The notes below the pieces were generated by a model, which searched no databases, was not told the origin of the DNA, and saw only the letters and a list, made by a program, of their open reading frames with translations. Below, piece after piece: positions 45,625-55,956 of a stretch of 64,000 bases of DNA (its first letter is position 1; each line of letters begins with the position of its first letter). The translations under genes were made by a program, and so were the position numbers. The stretch comes from Sorghum bicolor (taxonomy: Eukaryota > Streptophyta > Magnoliopsida > Poales > Poaceae). The stretch lies in contig NC_012873.2 in the NCBI RefSeq assembly GCF_000003195.3, positions 44,138,061 to 44,202,060 of the forward strand. The letters run 5' to 3'.

Positions 45625-48600
45625 TGTCACACCCGGTTTCAAAGAACAAAACCAGGCTAGCCATATGTGTGTCCAGGAAGTCCACACATACAGCAACAGA
45701 AGCAATAATATCAAAAACAATGTTATATAGCGGAAACATACTTATAAATAACACTTACATCAAAGAATCGTAACGTAATAACTAATCTTCAAGCTCAATC
45801 TTCACAGGGATGGTTGACTGGGGGTAACATATGCCTAGCACTTCTTGTATCGTGAGAACATCCTTCATGACTCCATCCTTCTAATCAACTCTTTCTAGTG
45901 GACTAGAGTGGTGGAAAATAGCAAGAGTGAGCACATATCGTACTCAACAAGTATAACCAGGGGTTCATGAGGCTCAAATAGCTGACACTGGTTTAACTGC
46001 ATTCAGCTTTTAATAGTGGATAGCATGTTCCTAATTAATGAGCAATTGTCAAGGTAGCATAAATAATCCATTAATCACATGATCAAGTGTAAGCATAATT
46101 AATCTCATAGCATAAACGATAATCAAATGAACATAACAACTTAACAAGCTCATCGTCGTCGCAGCAAGAACTCCCAAGGCCGCTCTTAACCGTGAGCACG
46201 GCTAGTATACTAGTTTTAACACTCTGCAGAGGTTGTACATCTTTACCCATGAGTCATGATCTACCCTTTCGCCCGAGGTAGCTAGTCTCTTAACCCCCTT
46301 CCTAGGGAGGTCGGCAGGGATCACTATGAAGCCTTTCAAAAGTTCGTCTAACATGTTAGGGCCGCAAGGTTTCCTTTGCGCGCAGATATAGATACCCCCT
46401 TCCAAATGGCACAATGACGCGCAGCCTATACACATAAGGACAGGGGCTCGCACTATACCCAAAACGGTTCATCCCCTCCGCCCTTTCGGATAACCTCTAA
46501 CAAGCTAGAAAAGGTCTTCATACTGAGCTAAAGCCAGAGCCATTATAGCCTTTATGGTTGCACTGTTGTCCCGGTGATCACTTACAGACAAGATCTCATA
46601 TAGTTATTTGTCATCTTTTAACGTTCATTGCATAGCTATTAATCATCTTACAAGATCATGGATTATATCAAGCACTAGCACAACTATACCAAATACATAT
46701 CAAGTAGGTAGCAAGGAATCCAGGTAACAATCATCTATGATTTTGCTAAGGTCGACAAGGTGATAGCATGCATATGATATATATGTGTATTTATAAGTGA
46801 ATATGTAACAAGGATGATCCCAAGTATTACTTGCCTTAAACACTTGCTCAGTTCTCACACCATTAGCTTTCGAACATCATCTTCTGATCTTCAGCGCCCA
46901 CAGACAGTTCTAATCTACTCGTAGCAAGCACTACACATAGGCAAACATACAAGCAACAAATAAAACAACTAAAAATAATACACCGTACAAGATAAAAGAG
47001 CATACTAATAGAGAATCGACGCTACAAGATTGTAAGAAGCACCAGAATCGAGCCTAACGTTAAAAGAAATGATTAACGGTAGTTTTATATGATAAAAGAG
47101 AAGTATACATATTTGATTTATTAAAGTAAATAAAATAATGTAGAAGTTATCAATTCAGATTAATGTGAACACATTTATTTTTCAAAAGTCAAGTTAAAAC
47201 TAATCATATTTTATTTATAAATATTGAGATATCATTTATACCAATTCAACATTAACATGTAAATACAAACTGGCATATGAGATCATCTAAAATCTAATCG
47301 AATTTAACATACATGTTTGGACTGAATAAATTATAATTTAGAAACATAATTATGTGTAGAATTTAATCAGGTTAATATTTATATATGAAATACATAAATA
47401 TAAAACCTATATTGATTTTTAGTTATAAAACTAGATGCAAATGTATTAATCAATTTAGTATTTAACTATGTCTAGAAAGCATGTGGCAATTAAACTAATG
47501 CACTTATGTTTTAAGTTTGAATTAAACATTTTATAATTCACAAGACATCATGGTTAATACTATTTAAATTATCATTAATTTATGAAGGATCGAAATATAA
47601 ACCTATGATGCTTTTAATTAGAAAGCTATTTAACAAATAATAAAAAAATCATATTCAAATAAATAAATTCAAAAATAAGTTATGTAATAAATGTTTATTC
47701 TACTGCGTAGAGCGCAATGACACGAATCTAACACAATTTAAACGAACCAAATCGGATTGAAAACGAATAAATAAAGAAGAATTATGGTCCATTGGCAAAC
47801 TCGTAAATAACATCATCTTCTTACCTTTGGTTATCTCCATCGGATCGTGACTTTCCTGCTACTGCTGTCCTCGTGTGGGAGGAAGGGCCTCGGCCAGCCA
47901 GCAGCAAGGCCATAACGGCACGGCGCACGGCAGAGGATGGCGGAGCAGGGCCTGGTCGTGAGGCGACAAACGGCGTAAAGAAAACAAGTATACTACGGCG
48001 TAAAGAACGATGAGGGCTACCTCTTCACGGTGGTCATCGACGTTGGAACGCGACGATTTGAGCAGAAAAAGCACGCCGGAGAGTTCGCCGGAACGCAAGC
48101 TGTGGTGAACGAACTTCGGCGTCCGATCTAGATTGATAAGAGCGGCGGCTCGTGAAGCGGGCTGTACTTCTGGAAAGAGGACGTCGAGGAGAACACCGGC
48201 ATATATATAGTGTTAGGGTTTTGGGTTGATGGAAAAACGAGATATTTTATTATTTTCGGAATTAATTAATTTCATGAATAAAAATAATTCCAGAAAGTCC
48301 ACAATTGATATTTAAGGTCCGAAAAATACTCCGAAGACTCCAAAAATTATGAGAAAATTCTTAGAGATATTTTAGAACATGAGTAACCCAAATAAAGTAT
48401 TTAGAGCTCATAAAAGATATATAGGAGTATCTAAACATTAGATTATGCTCACAGAAAAGTGGAACGAGTTTCACGAAAATGCTGAAATAATTTCCGGTAA
48501 CTTTTTAGAGATTGATTGACAGGTGAGGGACTGAAAGGAGTAATTTGGGTTACACAGAAAAGATTTTAGGAAACTTGGAATGAAAACATAGGCTACAAAA

Positions 48601-48740
48601 CAAGGAATTTGATTGTAGAAAAAGATAAAGATATGCCGAACAAGAAGCAAATTTATTTTTCCTATATTTTTATGAGCACTCAAATACAAAACTAAATCAA
48701 TTTTCATCTATTTTGAACGAGCAAATTTTAGGGTGTTACA
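45625..48740 (-). mobile_element. Solo LTR D, chromovirus type
   Basis: A 3116-bp segment with perfect TSD GAGTT (45620-45624 and 48741-48745) lies in the 3' region of F. On the - strand it starts TGTAACACCCT and ends GGGTGTGACA. It contains no primer site and no coding domain. It shares long stretches with the 3' LTR of C (around 36030-36380) and with 37483-39777. The TATA box is on the - strand near 48203-48211. It represents LTR-LTR recombination that removed a chromovirus. Confidence 0.9.
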
Positions 48741-48745
48741 GAGTT

Positions 48746-49332
48746 AGAGTAAACTGTCAAGACTTAAAACTTACTTACTTTACCTTTCACCATGGGACTT
48801 GTAACCGTCACTTCCGTCTTGAGTAGTTAAAAGATAGAACAGTCTAGCCAAGTGCCATGTCTCTTATTCTTGATCAGCTATAGCTCTGGAGTTTTTGCAG
48901 ATTTTCAAATAAAACTCAGAGCTTGCTTTGTATGACTCTCTCATATCTCTCTTTTGTGGTATTTCTGGATCCTTACCAAGACAGTGATGGTTTATGCTTT
49001 CTCTCATTGCCTTCTCTCTCATCCTACTCTAATAAGGCTTTAATATCTGGAGCTCATAGGTGAGAGATAAAGTATACATACTTACAAGACATTTATTGCA
49101 TAGTCAAACCATGGATCCAAAGAAACAAATCAATAAGTCAAATCAAGATGTGCATGTGTGACGAATGAATGGTGTATGGTGATGATGGTGATAATGGTGA
49201 AAGTCTAATTCTGCTTTGCTCTTTTGAGGGGATACATACCTTCCTTGCTTTCTGAAACTTTATGAGGAGAATGAGATGCTCTTCTTTTTCTTTTTCTTTT
49301 TCTTTCCTCTCACGTGGGTATCTTGTACCCCT
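48746..49332 (-). other. Non-coding 3' region of element F
   Basis: It matches the G region 55170-55840 in opposite orientation, for example CATGGGACTTGTAACCGTCACTT. A pyrimidine-rich TTTTTC repeat lies at 49284-49304. No ORF resembles a known protein. Element G begins at 49333; CCCCT at 49328-49332 is the left target duplication. Confidence 0.75.
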
Positions 49333-49602
49333 TATTGACGGTCCTTAAGTATCAAATTTAATTATCAAATAAATAAAGAAAAGGATCCAAATGAAATCAA
49401 GATCTAGACTTAGGGTTTTATCTGACAGAATTCCACGAGTTTTGGTGTTTGTCTAATTCTGCAGGGGGTTATCAGGAAATATGGAAGAAAGGCCCACATG
49501 TCAGGATTACGTAAAGATATTAACGTGCTGCGCAATTATCTTACATCTAGAAGACTCCAGAAGCCACGAGACCGAAGCGGAGGCGAAACGGGGCCAGAGG
49601 CA

Positions 49603-49635
49603 GGGCGCCCGCCCTGTCCTACTGGGCGCCCGCCC
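49603..49635 (+). promoter_or_regulatory. Paired 12-bp GC motif upstream of the TATA box of G
   Basis: GGGCGCCCGCCC occurs twice with starts 21 bp apart, about 120 bp before TATAAAA. The same pair and spacing occur in the other LTRs of B, F and G. Confidence 0.6.
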
Positions 49636-49753
49636 CTGTCCAAGTCCAATTAGGACTCTACTTTGCGGGAAGTCTCCACCGACCTAAAGGATAAATCTAA
49701 ACCATACAATCTATGTCGGTTTGATCCAAGGGCCCATATTCACTTGAAGGGAC

Positions 49754-49760
49754 TATAAAA
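49754..49760 (+). promoter_or_regulatory. TATA box of the 5' LTR of G
   Basis: GGGACTATAAAACCAGACC is a good plant TATA box. The 3' LTR copy reads CAATAAAA at the same place, so the downstream LTR may have a weaker promoter. Confidence 0.6.
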
Positions 49761-50009
49761 CCAGACCCCCTGGCCCCTGGAGGAGAGAGAGGCTCTCAAC
49801 CCTAATTCATTGTTCCATCAAGGGAGAAGAAGCCTCTGATCAAGATTAGAGCCACCACATCAATTAGATATCTAGATTAGCATAGCTACATAGGATTAGA
49901 ACTAGAAGGAGTCAATCTTCGATTGGTTTCCGGATCTGTCAAGAGGATTCTTGGTAATTCTCTAATTGTGCTTCTAATTGCTTTCTAATTATCTTTGTTC
50001 TTCAATATT

Positions 50010-50411
50010 ATGAATATGACTTTGTTCTACTTCAATATATTGCTTATGACTTTGCTCTATTTGCTTATATTCAAGATTATATTGTTCTTAGTTTATCATA
50101 GTTATGTACTTGGCTTAGTTAGATACGATCTATATACATGCTTAGGATCGTATAGCGTTTATCCATCGGATCCATGGGTAAATGATAGATATTGTGTAGG
50201 CGTGGTGCTTATACCGTATTTATCTGCGATTGTACCCAATATGCCAGATCGTGGGGTAGTTCGTGATAGTGACAGCTTCATTGATTCTTATATAGTCCCC
50301 CTCTCGTGTATTGGGCTGGCAGAGCAACATTATTACAGGGGAGTGATTGCTATGTTTCTCATATTCCTTGCTAATATCACTATGCATGGGCGTAGTCTTG
50401 TCTCACAATGA
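50010..50411 (+). other. Conserved leader ORF in the LTR of G
   Basis: From ATG 50010 an ORF of 133 codons (138 if counted from TTG 49995) lies between the TATA box and the primer site, so it would be the first long ORF of the element RNA. The N-terminal 40 residues are hydrophobic (LLMTLLYLLIFKIILFLVY), like a membrane segment. The same ORF is intact in the other F and G LTRs (44431-44847, 56618-57034, 62410-62826). The shorter B LTRs share parts of the sequence but not the ORF. I know no relative and cannot say that it is translated. Confidence 0.3.
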
Positions 50412-50995
50412 TTGCTAAGTATGCTTGCATTAACTATGATATGCTAGACTATATAGTTAAGAATAACTTAGGGAATATTCTTGTAGTTCGTTCTAATACC
50501 ATGCTAATGACTTTCTAGAGTATCTAATTGAGGTGCTTATCATATTTATTATGTGGCTAGATCAGATTAGTTATCCTTGTCACTATTATTATTTCATATA
50601 TCTTTTATGTGACACTTATCCCTGTATGATGAGTTAGATATAATGTTCTCAATTATACATGCAATGATAGATGCTCAATCTCATATTCTATTCTGTAATC
50701 ATTAGTGATGATTTCTAATCCCTTCCCACTGGTAAAAATATAAATAATGATACCTGGAATACTTCCCGGTTAAAATGCTACATCAGTATTAATCTGTGCG
50801 CTTGCAGATCCCATTCATTATTTATTTAGAAGAGCAATTGCATATTTCAATACCGCGTCTCTTATATCATGCTGGGGATGACAACTTGGCTTAAGTGGTG
50901 TAAGGGATAGGTTTGGCATTTTTGGCACCGTTGCTAGATTTAGAGAACTTAGTCTACTCTTAGTAATGATGTTAAGAATACCCAACAAGCATTTT

Positions 50996-51013
50996 TGGCG
51001 CCGTTGCCGGGGA
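50996..51013 (+). other. Primer binding site of element G, tRNA-Asp type
   Basis: TGGCGCCGTTGCCGGGGA lies 8 bases after the 5' LTR, identical to the site of A. Confidence 0.9.
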
Positions 51014-51147
51014 AGGTTGATTACTAATCAGGAATAGAATAAAAGATTCAGAGTAATCATTCGCATCACTAATATGATTGAGCTTATCTATTCTCTCATA
51101 CAGTTTTACCCTAATATTTTTCTATTTTATCTTATGCAGGGGAATGT

Positions 51148-53790
51148 ATGAATAGAAGACATCTTCCAGGGAATTTTGTTGACGATCCTGAAGCATTATT
51201 CAAGAAGACGAGGGCCAAGCTAAAGAAATCATCAACACTTCAGCAAGAAGCTTCATCCAATCAAGAAGATCACCGGAACTTGTCTTCAGAGTTCGAAGCC
51301 ATGGCGAACAAATCAATCCGCGAGTTCTCAGCTCCCACTACGGACAACATCCACACTGGACCTGCTGCAGAGATCGATGGCAACTTTGAGCTCAAGCCAG
51401 GACTTATCAACATGGTGCAATCCAACCAGTTCTGTGGGAAGGCACACGAAGATGCTAGTGCTCATTTACAACACTTCCTGGAGATTTGCAACACATTCAC
51501 CATAGCAGGAGTTTCCAAAGACGCTATACTACTTCGCCTCTTCCCATTCTCACTGTTAGGAAGAGCGAAGCAGTGGTTCTACGCTACAAAGGAGAAGAAT
51601 ACTACGTGGGCACTCTGCTCAACAAACTTCCTAGCTAAGTTCTTTCCCGTGGGCAAGACCAATGCTCTTCGTGGGAAGATTACAAGTTTTCAGCAACAAA
51701 ATGATGAATCTGTTCCAGAAGCATGGGAGCGCTTTCAAGACTACATCCTAGAATGTCCCCATCATGGAATGGAGAGTTGGCTATTGATGCAGACATTTTA
51801 TCATGGGCTCAGCAACAGTGTCCGAGAGACCATGGATGCTGCAGCTGGAGGAGCATTCTTATCACTTACTATACCACAAGCCACAGCTCTTGTGGAGAAG
51901 ATGGCGTCCAATCAAAGCTGGAATGAAGAGAGGACCCAGACACGCAAGAGAGGTGGAGGTATGCATCAGCTGAAGGAGGTAGACATGCTGTCTGCAAAGC
52001 TAGACCTACTCATGAAGAAGCTCGATGATAGAGCTGGAGACAAGAAAGAAGTTATGCACATCTACGACTCTCACATGACTTGTGAGGAGTGTGGAGACAC
52101 TGGACACTCAGGCAACCACTGCCCTGAGATACTTGAGGATGTGAACTACATCAACAACAACAACTACTACTACAACCATCCTCAACAAAATCAAGGTTGG
52201 AATCAACAGAGGCCTAACTACTCAGGTAATTATCAAGGTAACAATTCTTACAACAATAATAATAATTTTCCACCTTTGAGAGAGTTAGTGTCTAATCAAG
52301 GAAAGCTAATGGATAACCTATCTAAGAAATTGGCATCTAATGATAAAATACTAGAAAATATAAATAATAGAATGGATAATTTCTCTACTGCCATCAAGAA
52401 TCAAATTAGCTTTAATAAAATGATTGAATCTCAGTTAAATCAAATAGCTGCTGCTGTTCCTACTACTAACCCCGGTATACCATCACAACCGGAAGGATTA
52501 GAATCTGCAAATCTTGTAGACATGTTTGATGCAGGTAATTGGAGTAACCCCGTCAATGAATTCTCTATTGACCTTATGCCGGTCAAGAGAGGCGATCCAG
52601 GACGCCCCGTCATCCCGATCTCCATCGGCATGGTGGACTTCCCAAAAGCACTCTGTGACTTTGGCTCCAGTGTCAACATTATACCCAGGGTACTCTATGA
52701 AACATTCTTTACATATCCTTTATTAGAGACAACCATGTGTTTGCAGTTTGCAGATCAAACGATAACTTTTCCAAAAGGAATAGTGAGGAACCTTTGTGTC
52801 CGAGTTGGTACCTTGTATGCACCAGCAGACTTCGTAGTGGTAGAGACCGGAAATGATGAGAGAGCACCTATCATCTTAGGGAGGCCATTCTTGAACACCA
52901 CGGGAGCTATCATCTACGCCAGTGCTGCCAAGATCAGTTTCTATGTCGAAGGGAAGAAGGAGACATTTTTCTTCAAGAACAAGACTACACAAATTCCAAA
53001 TCAATCCAGACGTGAATCAAGGAAGAGGACCAACAGGAGAAACAGGAACAAGCAAGTGTGGACCGAGTCAGCTAAGATGGTCACTGTAGTCCATGGAGGC
53101 CAAGATCACCAACTGAAGTCACCGTTTTTGACCAAGAAGGACGACCCAGGAATGCCAAGCATTTACTGCTCCATAAATGGATACAACTTCTACAAGACGA
53201 TTTGCGACACCGGATCAGGCGTCAACATAATGGCCGCAGTCACCTATCGGCTCTTGTTCGGGACCATGCCACTAAGACCAACATACATTCAGCTCCAGAT
53301 GGCAGATCAGACATTTCGAGAAGTAAAAGGAATAGTATCTGATGTCCCAGTCAAAATAGACGATCACTTTATCTACACAGACTTTCAAGTTGTTGACATG
53401 GGAGAAGACGAGTATGATCCACCCATCATCCTTGGAAGGTCGTTCCTCAGCACCATTAAAGCAATTATCTACATTGGAACCGGAGAAGTCCATATGCACT
53501 TCCCCTCAGAGAAGGTACGCCGTTATTTTACTGACCCTAACTATATCGTTGAAGAATCTAAGCAGGTCAGAAAGAGACGCAACCGCAACCAGAGGAGGCA
53601 GATCATCAAGGACGGATGGGCAGACTATGAAGGAGAAGTTGTAAGGTCAGAAGACGTAGAGTTTAAACAGAATTATCCAGAGGAGATTGAAGCACCGAGT
53701 CAGGTATGGAAAATGAAGATAACTATACAAGAAGAGGAGGCGCTGCCGGAAATACCGACTACGCCACCCAACGATCCTCAGGACGATTAA
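51148..53790 (+). CDS. Gag polyprotein with two tandem aspartic-protease-like domains, element G
   Basis: The intact ORF of 880 codons starts at the first ATG after the primer site, just past a splice-acceptor-like TTATCTTATGCAG. A leader to about residue 85 is followed by the gag core at about 90-250 (AHEDASAHLQHFLEIC, LLGRAKQWFY, PEAWERFQDYI). A zinc knuckle CEECGDTGHSGNHC lies near 312-325 and an Asn-rich linker near 335-375. A Lys/Asn-rich segment and protease domain 1 with CDFGSS (Asp near 504) and IILGRPFL (near 575) follow. A basic linker RKRTNRRNRNKQ precedes domain 2 with CDTGSG (Asp near 687) and IILGRSFL (near 760), then an acidic tail. Gag forms the particle and binds RNA; the protease would mature it. 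No polymerase follows. Domain 1 has DFG where most retropepsins have DTG or DSG; as I recall, Athila-type proteases have DLG. Confidence 0.9.
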   Translation: MNRRHLPGNFVDDPEALFKKTRAKLKKSSTLQQEASSNQEDHRNLSSEFEAMANKSIREFSAPTTDNIHTGPAAEIDGNFELKPGLINMVQSNQFCGKAHEDASAHLQHFLEICNTFTIAGVSKDAILLRLFPFSLLGRAKQWFYATKEKNTTWALCSTNFLAKFFPVGKTNALRGKITSFQQQNDESVPEAWERFQDYILECPHHGMESWLLMQTFYHGLSNSVRETMDAAAGGAFLSLTIPQATALVEKMASNQSWNEERTQTRKRGGGMHQLKEVDMLSAKLDLLMKKLDDRAGDKKEVMHIYDSHMTCEECGDTGHSGNHCPEILEDVNYINNNNYYYNHPQQNQGWNQQRPNYSGNYQGNNSYNNNNNFPPLRELVSNQGKLMDNLSKKLASNDKILENINNRMDNFSTAIKNQISFNKMIESQLNQIAAAVPTTNPGIPSQPEGLESANLVDMFDAGNWSNPVNEFSIDLMPVKRGDPGRPVIPISIGMVDFPKALCDFGSSVNIIPRVLYETFFTYPLLETTMCLQFADQTITFPKGIVRNLCVRVGTLYAPADFVVVETGNDERAPIILGRPFLNTTGAIIYASAAKISFYVEGKKETFFFKNKTTQIPNQSRRESRKRTNRRNRNKQVWTESAKMVTVVHGGQDHQLKSPFLTKKDDPGMPSIYCSINGYNFYKTICDTGSGVNIMAAVTYRLLFGTMPLRPTYIQLQMADQTFREVKGIVSDVPVKIDDHFIYTDFQVVDMGEDEYDPPIILGRSFLSTIKAIIYIGTGEVHMHFPSEKVRRYFTDPNYIVEESKQVRKRRNRNQRRQIIKDGWADYEGEVVRSEDVEFKQNYPEEIEAPSQVWKMKITIQEEEALPEIPTTPPNDPQDD

Positions 53791-55941
53791 GAAATTGGAG
53801 AGTCCTGTTCGGAGGACTTAAAAACACCGAACGCCTTGCCAAGAGGTAAACTTGGTAGTTACCCTTTCCTTCTCAATTATTTCAAATAGGTTATTTAGTT
53901 AAACATGTTCATGCTATCCTAAAAAGAAAATAAAAATATGAAAAACAGTAAGCCCCATGTGAGTATACGAGTGGCATAAAACCCATACATACATTCACTG
54001 TGGTGGCATAAAAATAAAATAAATATTTTTCTGCTTTATAAAATAAAAATATAAAAACAGGGAGTAATAATTATTAAGGAGTCTCAAGATGATAAAGGCT
54101 AGATATTTATGCTAACACTTAATCAGTTCCACAAGCTTTGTTGTCTATTTGAGCTCCACAGAATTTAAGAAGACTAGCAGACGGAGGACATTCTAATCGC
54201 TGTCAGAATGCTGCTGACTTTCAACTACACCTCTGCCACCGGCTAGCTACATCGAGAGAAATTACGTCAAAATTCAGCTTGGGGGAGAGCACCCCCATTT
54301 ATTCCGATAAGTATTTTTATCTATCTTTATACTTATATTATTTTAGAATATTAATACACATAAACTATGGGAAAACCAAATAAAGATTTTATGCTTATAT
54401 ATGTCTTTTGCTTAGTGTGTTTAATAAATAAATAAAGTGGCTATGCTAATCTGTATCTAAATAAAATTTAAGCATGGATATGATAAATAGTTGCTCTGCC
54501 TAATTTGCAAATTTTAAGTTCTCTCTCAAGTTTAGACATAACTGTTATAATTTAAAGCTTGCTCTAGACCTAAACTTGTGGGATGAAAACTTGATCTGAA
54601 GTCTAAGTTGTTAACGGATACGATATGGGAAGGCTGAGCTGCTGTTTATCTGTTCCTAGAGATGCTAGAATTCTGGAGAATTTTATCTTTGAAAATCTTT
54701 AAAATGTTGCATGATGAGTTCCTGTATGATGAGAGCTTAAATTTTCTACCACAGCCATATATACATGCTTGCTAGACTTTGAGCCACACATTTATTATTT
54801 ACTGCTTATGAGCATTGAGTGTGGTCAAGCTGTGTAGACCCTTAGGAGCTTGTCATGTGGTTAAATCAAGATTTCACTTACACGTTCACTCATATATGCT
54901 ACTTCTATTCCGGAAGTACCATCCACATATATCCACCCATTCCATCTCCAGAATCACCCAAAAATATTCTACTCCTAATCCAGGAGAGAATAACCAAAAA
55001 TATTTTCTGTTTTCCCTTGTGAAATAAATGCTCAAGTTATCCTGTTACTACCACTTGCTATATTATCTCAAGAGATGAGTGCTCTAAAAAAAAGAGAGAA
55101 AATAATACGAGGAAATAAAAAGGAGCAAGTGCTCGGAACCTCGAAAGAAAAGAAAAAGTGAGACGAGAGGTAAAAATGGACAAGTGTCCGACAGTAGAAT
55201 TAGGGGTGCAAGATACCCACCTGAGAGAAAAGAAAAAGAAGAGCATCTCATTCTCCTCATAAAGTTTCAAAAGCAAGGAAGGTATGTATCCCCTCAAAAG
55301 AGCAAAGTAGAATTAGACTTCCACCACCATTGTTTTCACCATTGTTATCACCATCATCACCATATACCATTCATTCGCCACACATGCACATCTTGATTAA
55401 ACTTATTGACTTGTTACTTTGGATCCATGGTTTGACTATGCAATAAATGTCTTGTAAGTATGTATACTTTATCTCCCACCTATGAGCTCCAGATATTAAA
55501 GCCTTAGTAGAGTAGGGTGAGAGAGAAGGCAATATCACTATGCCTCATACCACAAATACCACATATCTTGAGAGAAGGCATATACCATCACTGCCTTGGT
55601 AAGGATCTAGAAATACCACAAAAGAGAGACCTGAGAGAATCATACAAGGAATCTCTGAGTTTTATTTGAAAATCTGCAAAAATCCCAGAGCTATAGCTGA
55701 TCAAGAATAAGAGACATGGCACTTGGCTAGACTGTTCTATCTTTTAACCACTCAAGACAGAAGTGACAGTTACAAGTCCCATGGTGGAGGTAAAGTAAGT
55801 AAGTTTTAAGTCTTGACAGTTTACTCTAACTCAGAGATGAGATCTTATTTAAAAGCATGTGTACCGTCAAATTTTTAAATATATTGCAACAACTTATGAT
55901 CCATAGCTAAGTCTATCCTTGCTCAGGGACGAGCAAGAGGT
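53791..55941 (+). other. Non-coding 3' region of element G
   Basis: About 2.1 kb after the stop has no ORF resembling pol or env. It has an internal polypurine tract CAGCTTGGGGGAGAG at 54275-54289, a CACCATTGTTATCACC-type simple sequence at about 55320-55372, and long stretches shared with B and F. In autonomous relatives this position would hold pol. Confidence 0.75.
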
Positions 55942-55956
55942 AAGCTTGGGGGAGTT
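55942..55956 (+). other. Polypurine tract of element G
   Basis: AAGCTTGGGGGAGTT lies directly before the 3' LTR (TGTTGACGG at 55957). It would prime plus-strand DNA synthesis. The same tract is found at 7938 (A), 15988 (B) and 45509 (F). Confidence 0.9.

Larger units (their letters stand above)
49333..50987 (+). mobile_element. 5' LTR of element G
   Basis: It starts TATTGACGG, so the terminal TG is mutated to TA, and ends ATACCCAACA. Two GGGCGCCCGCCC motifs lie at 49603-49614 and 49624-49635. A TATAAAA box follows at 49754-49760. A leader ORF lies at 49995-50411. Confidence 0.95.

Noticed and set aside
53791..55941. Possible envelope-like or pol remnant in G
   Set aside because: I searched this stretch because Athila elements can carry an env-like ORF. 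Only short unrelated ORFs are present and no RT, integrase or membrane-protein signature.
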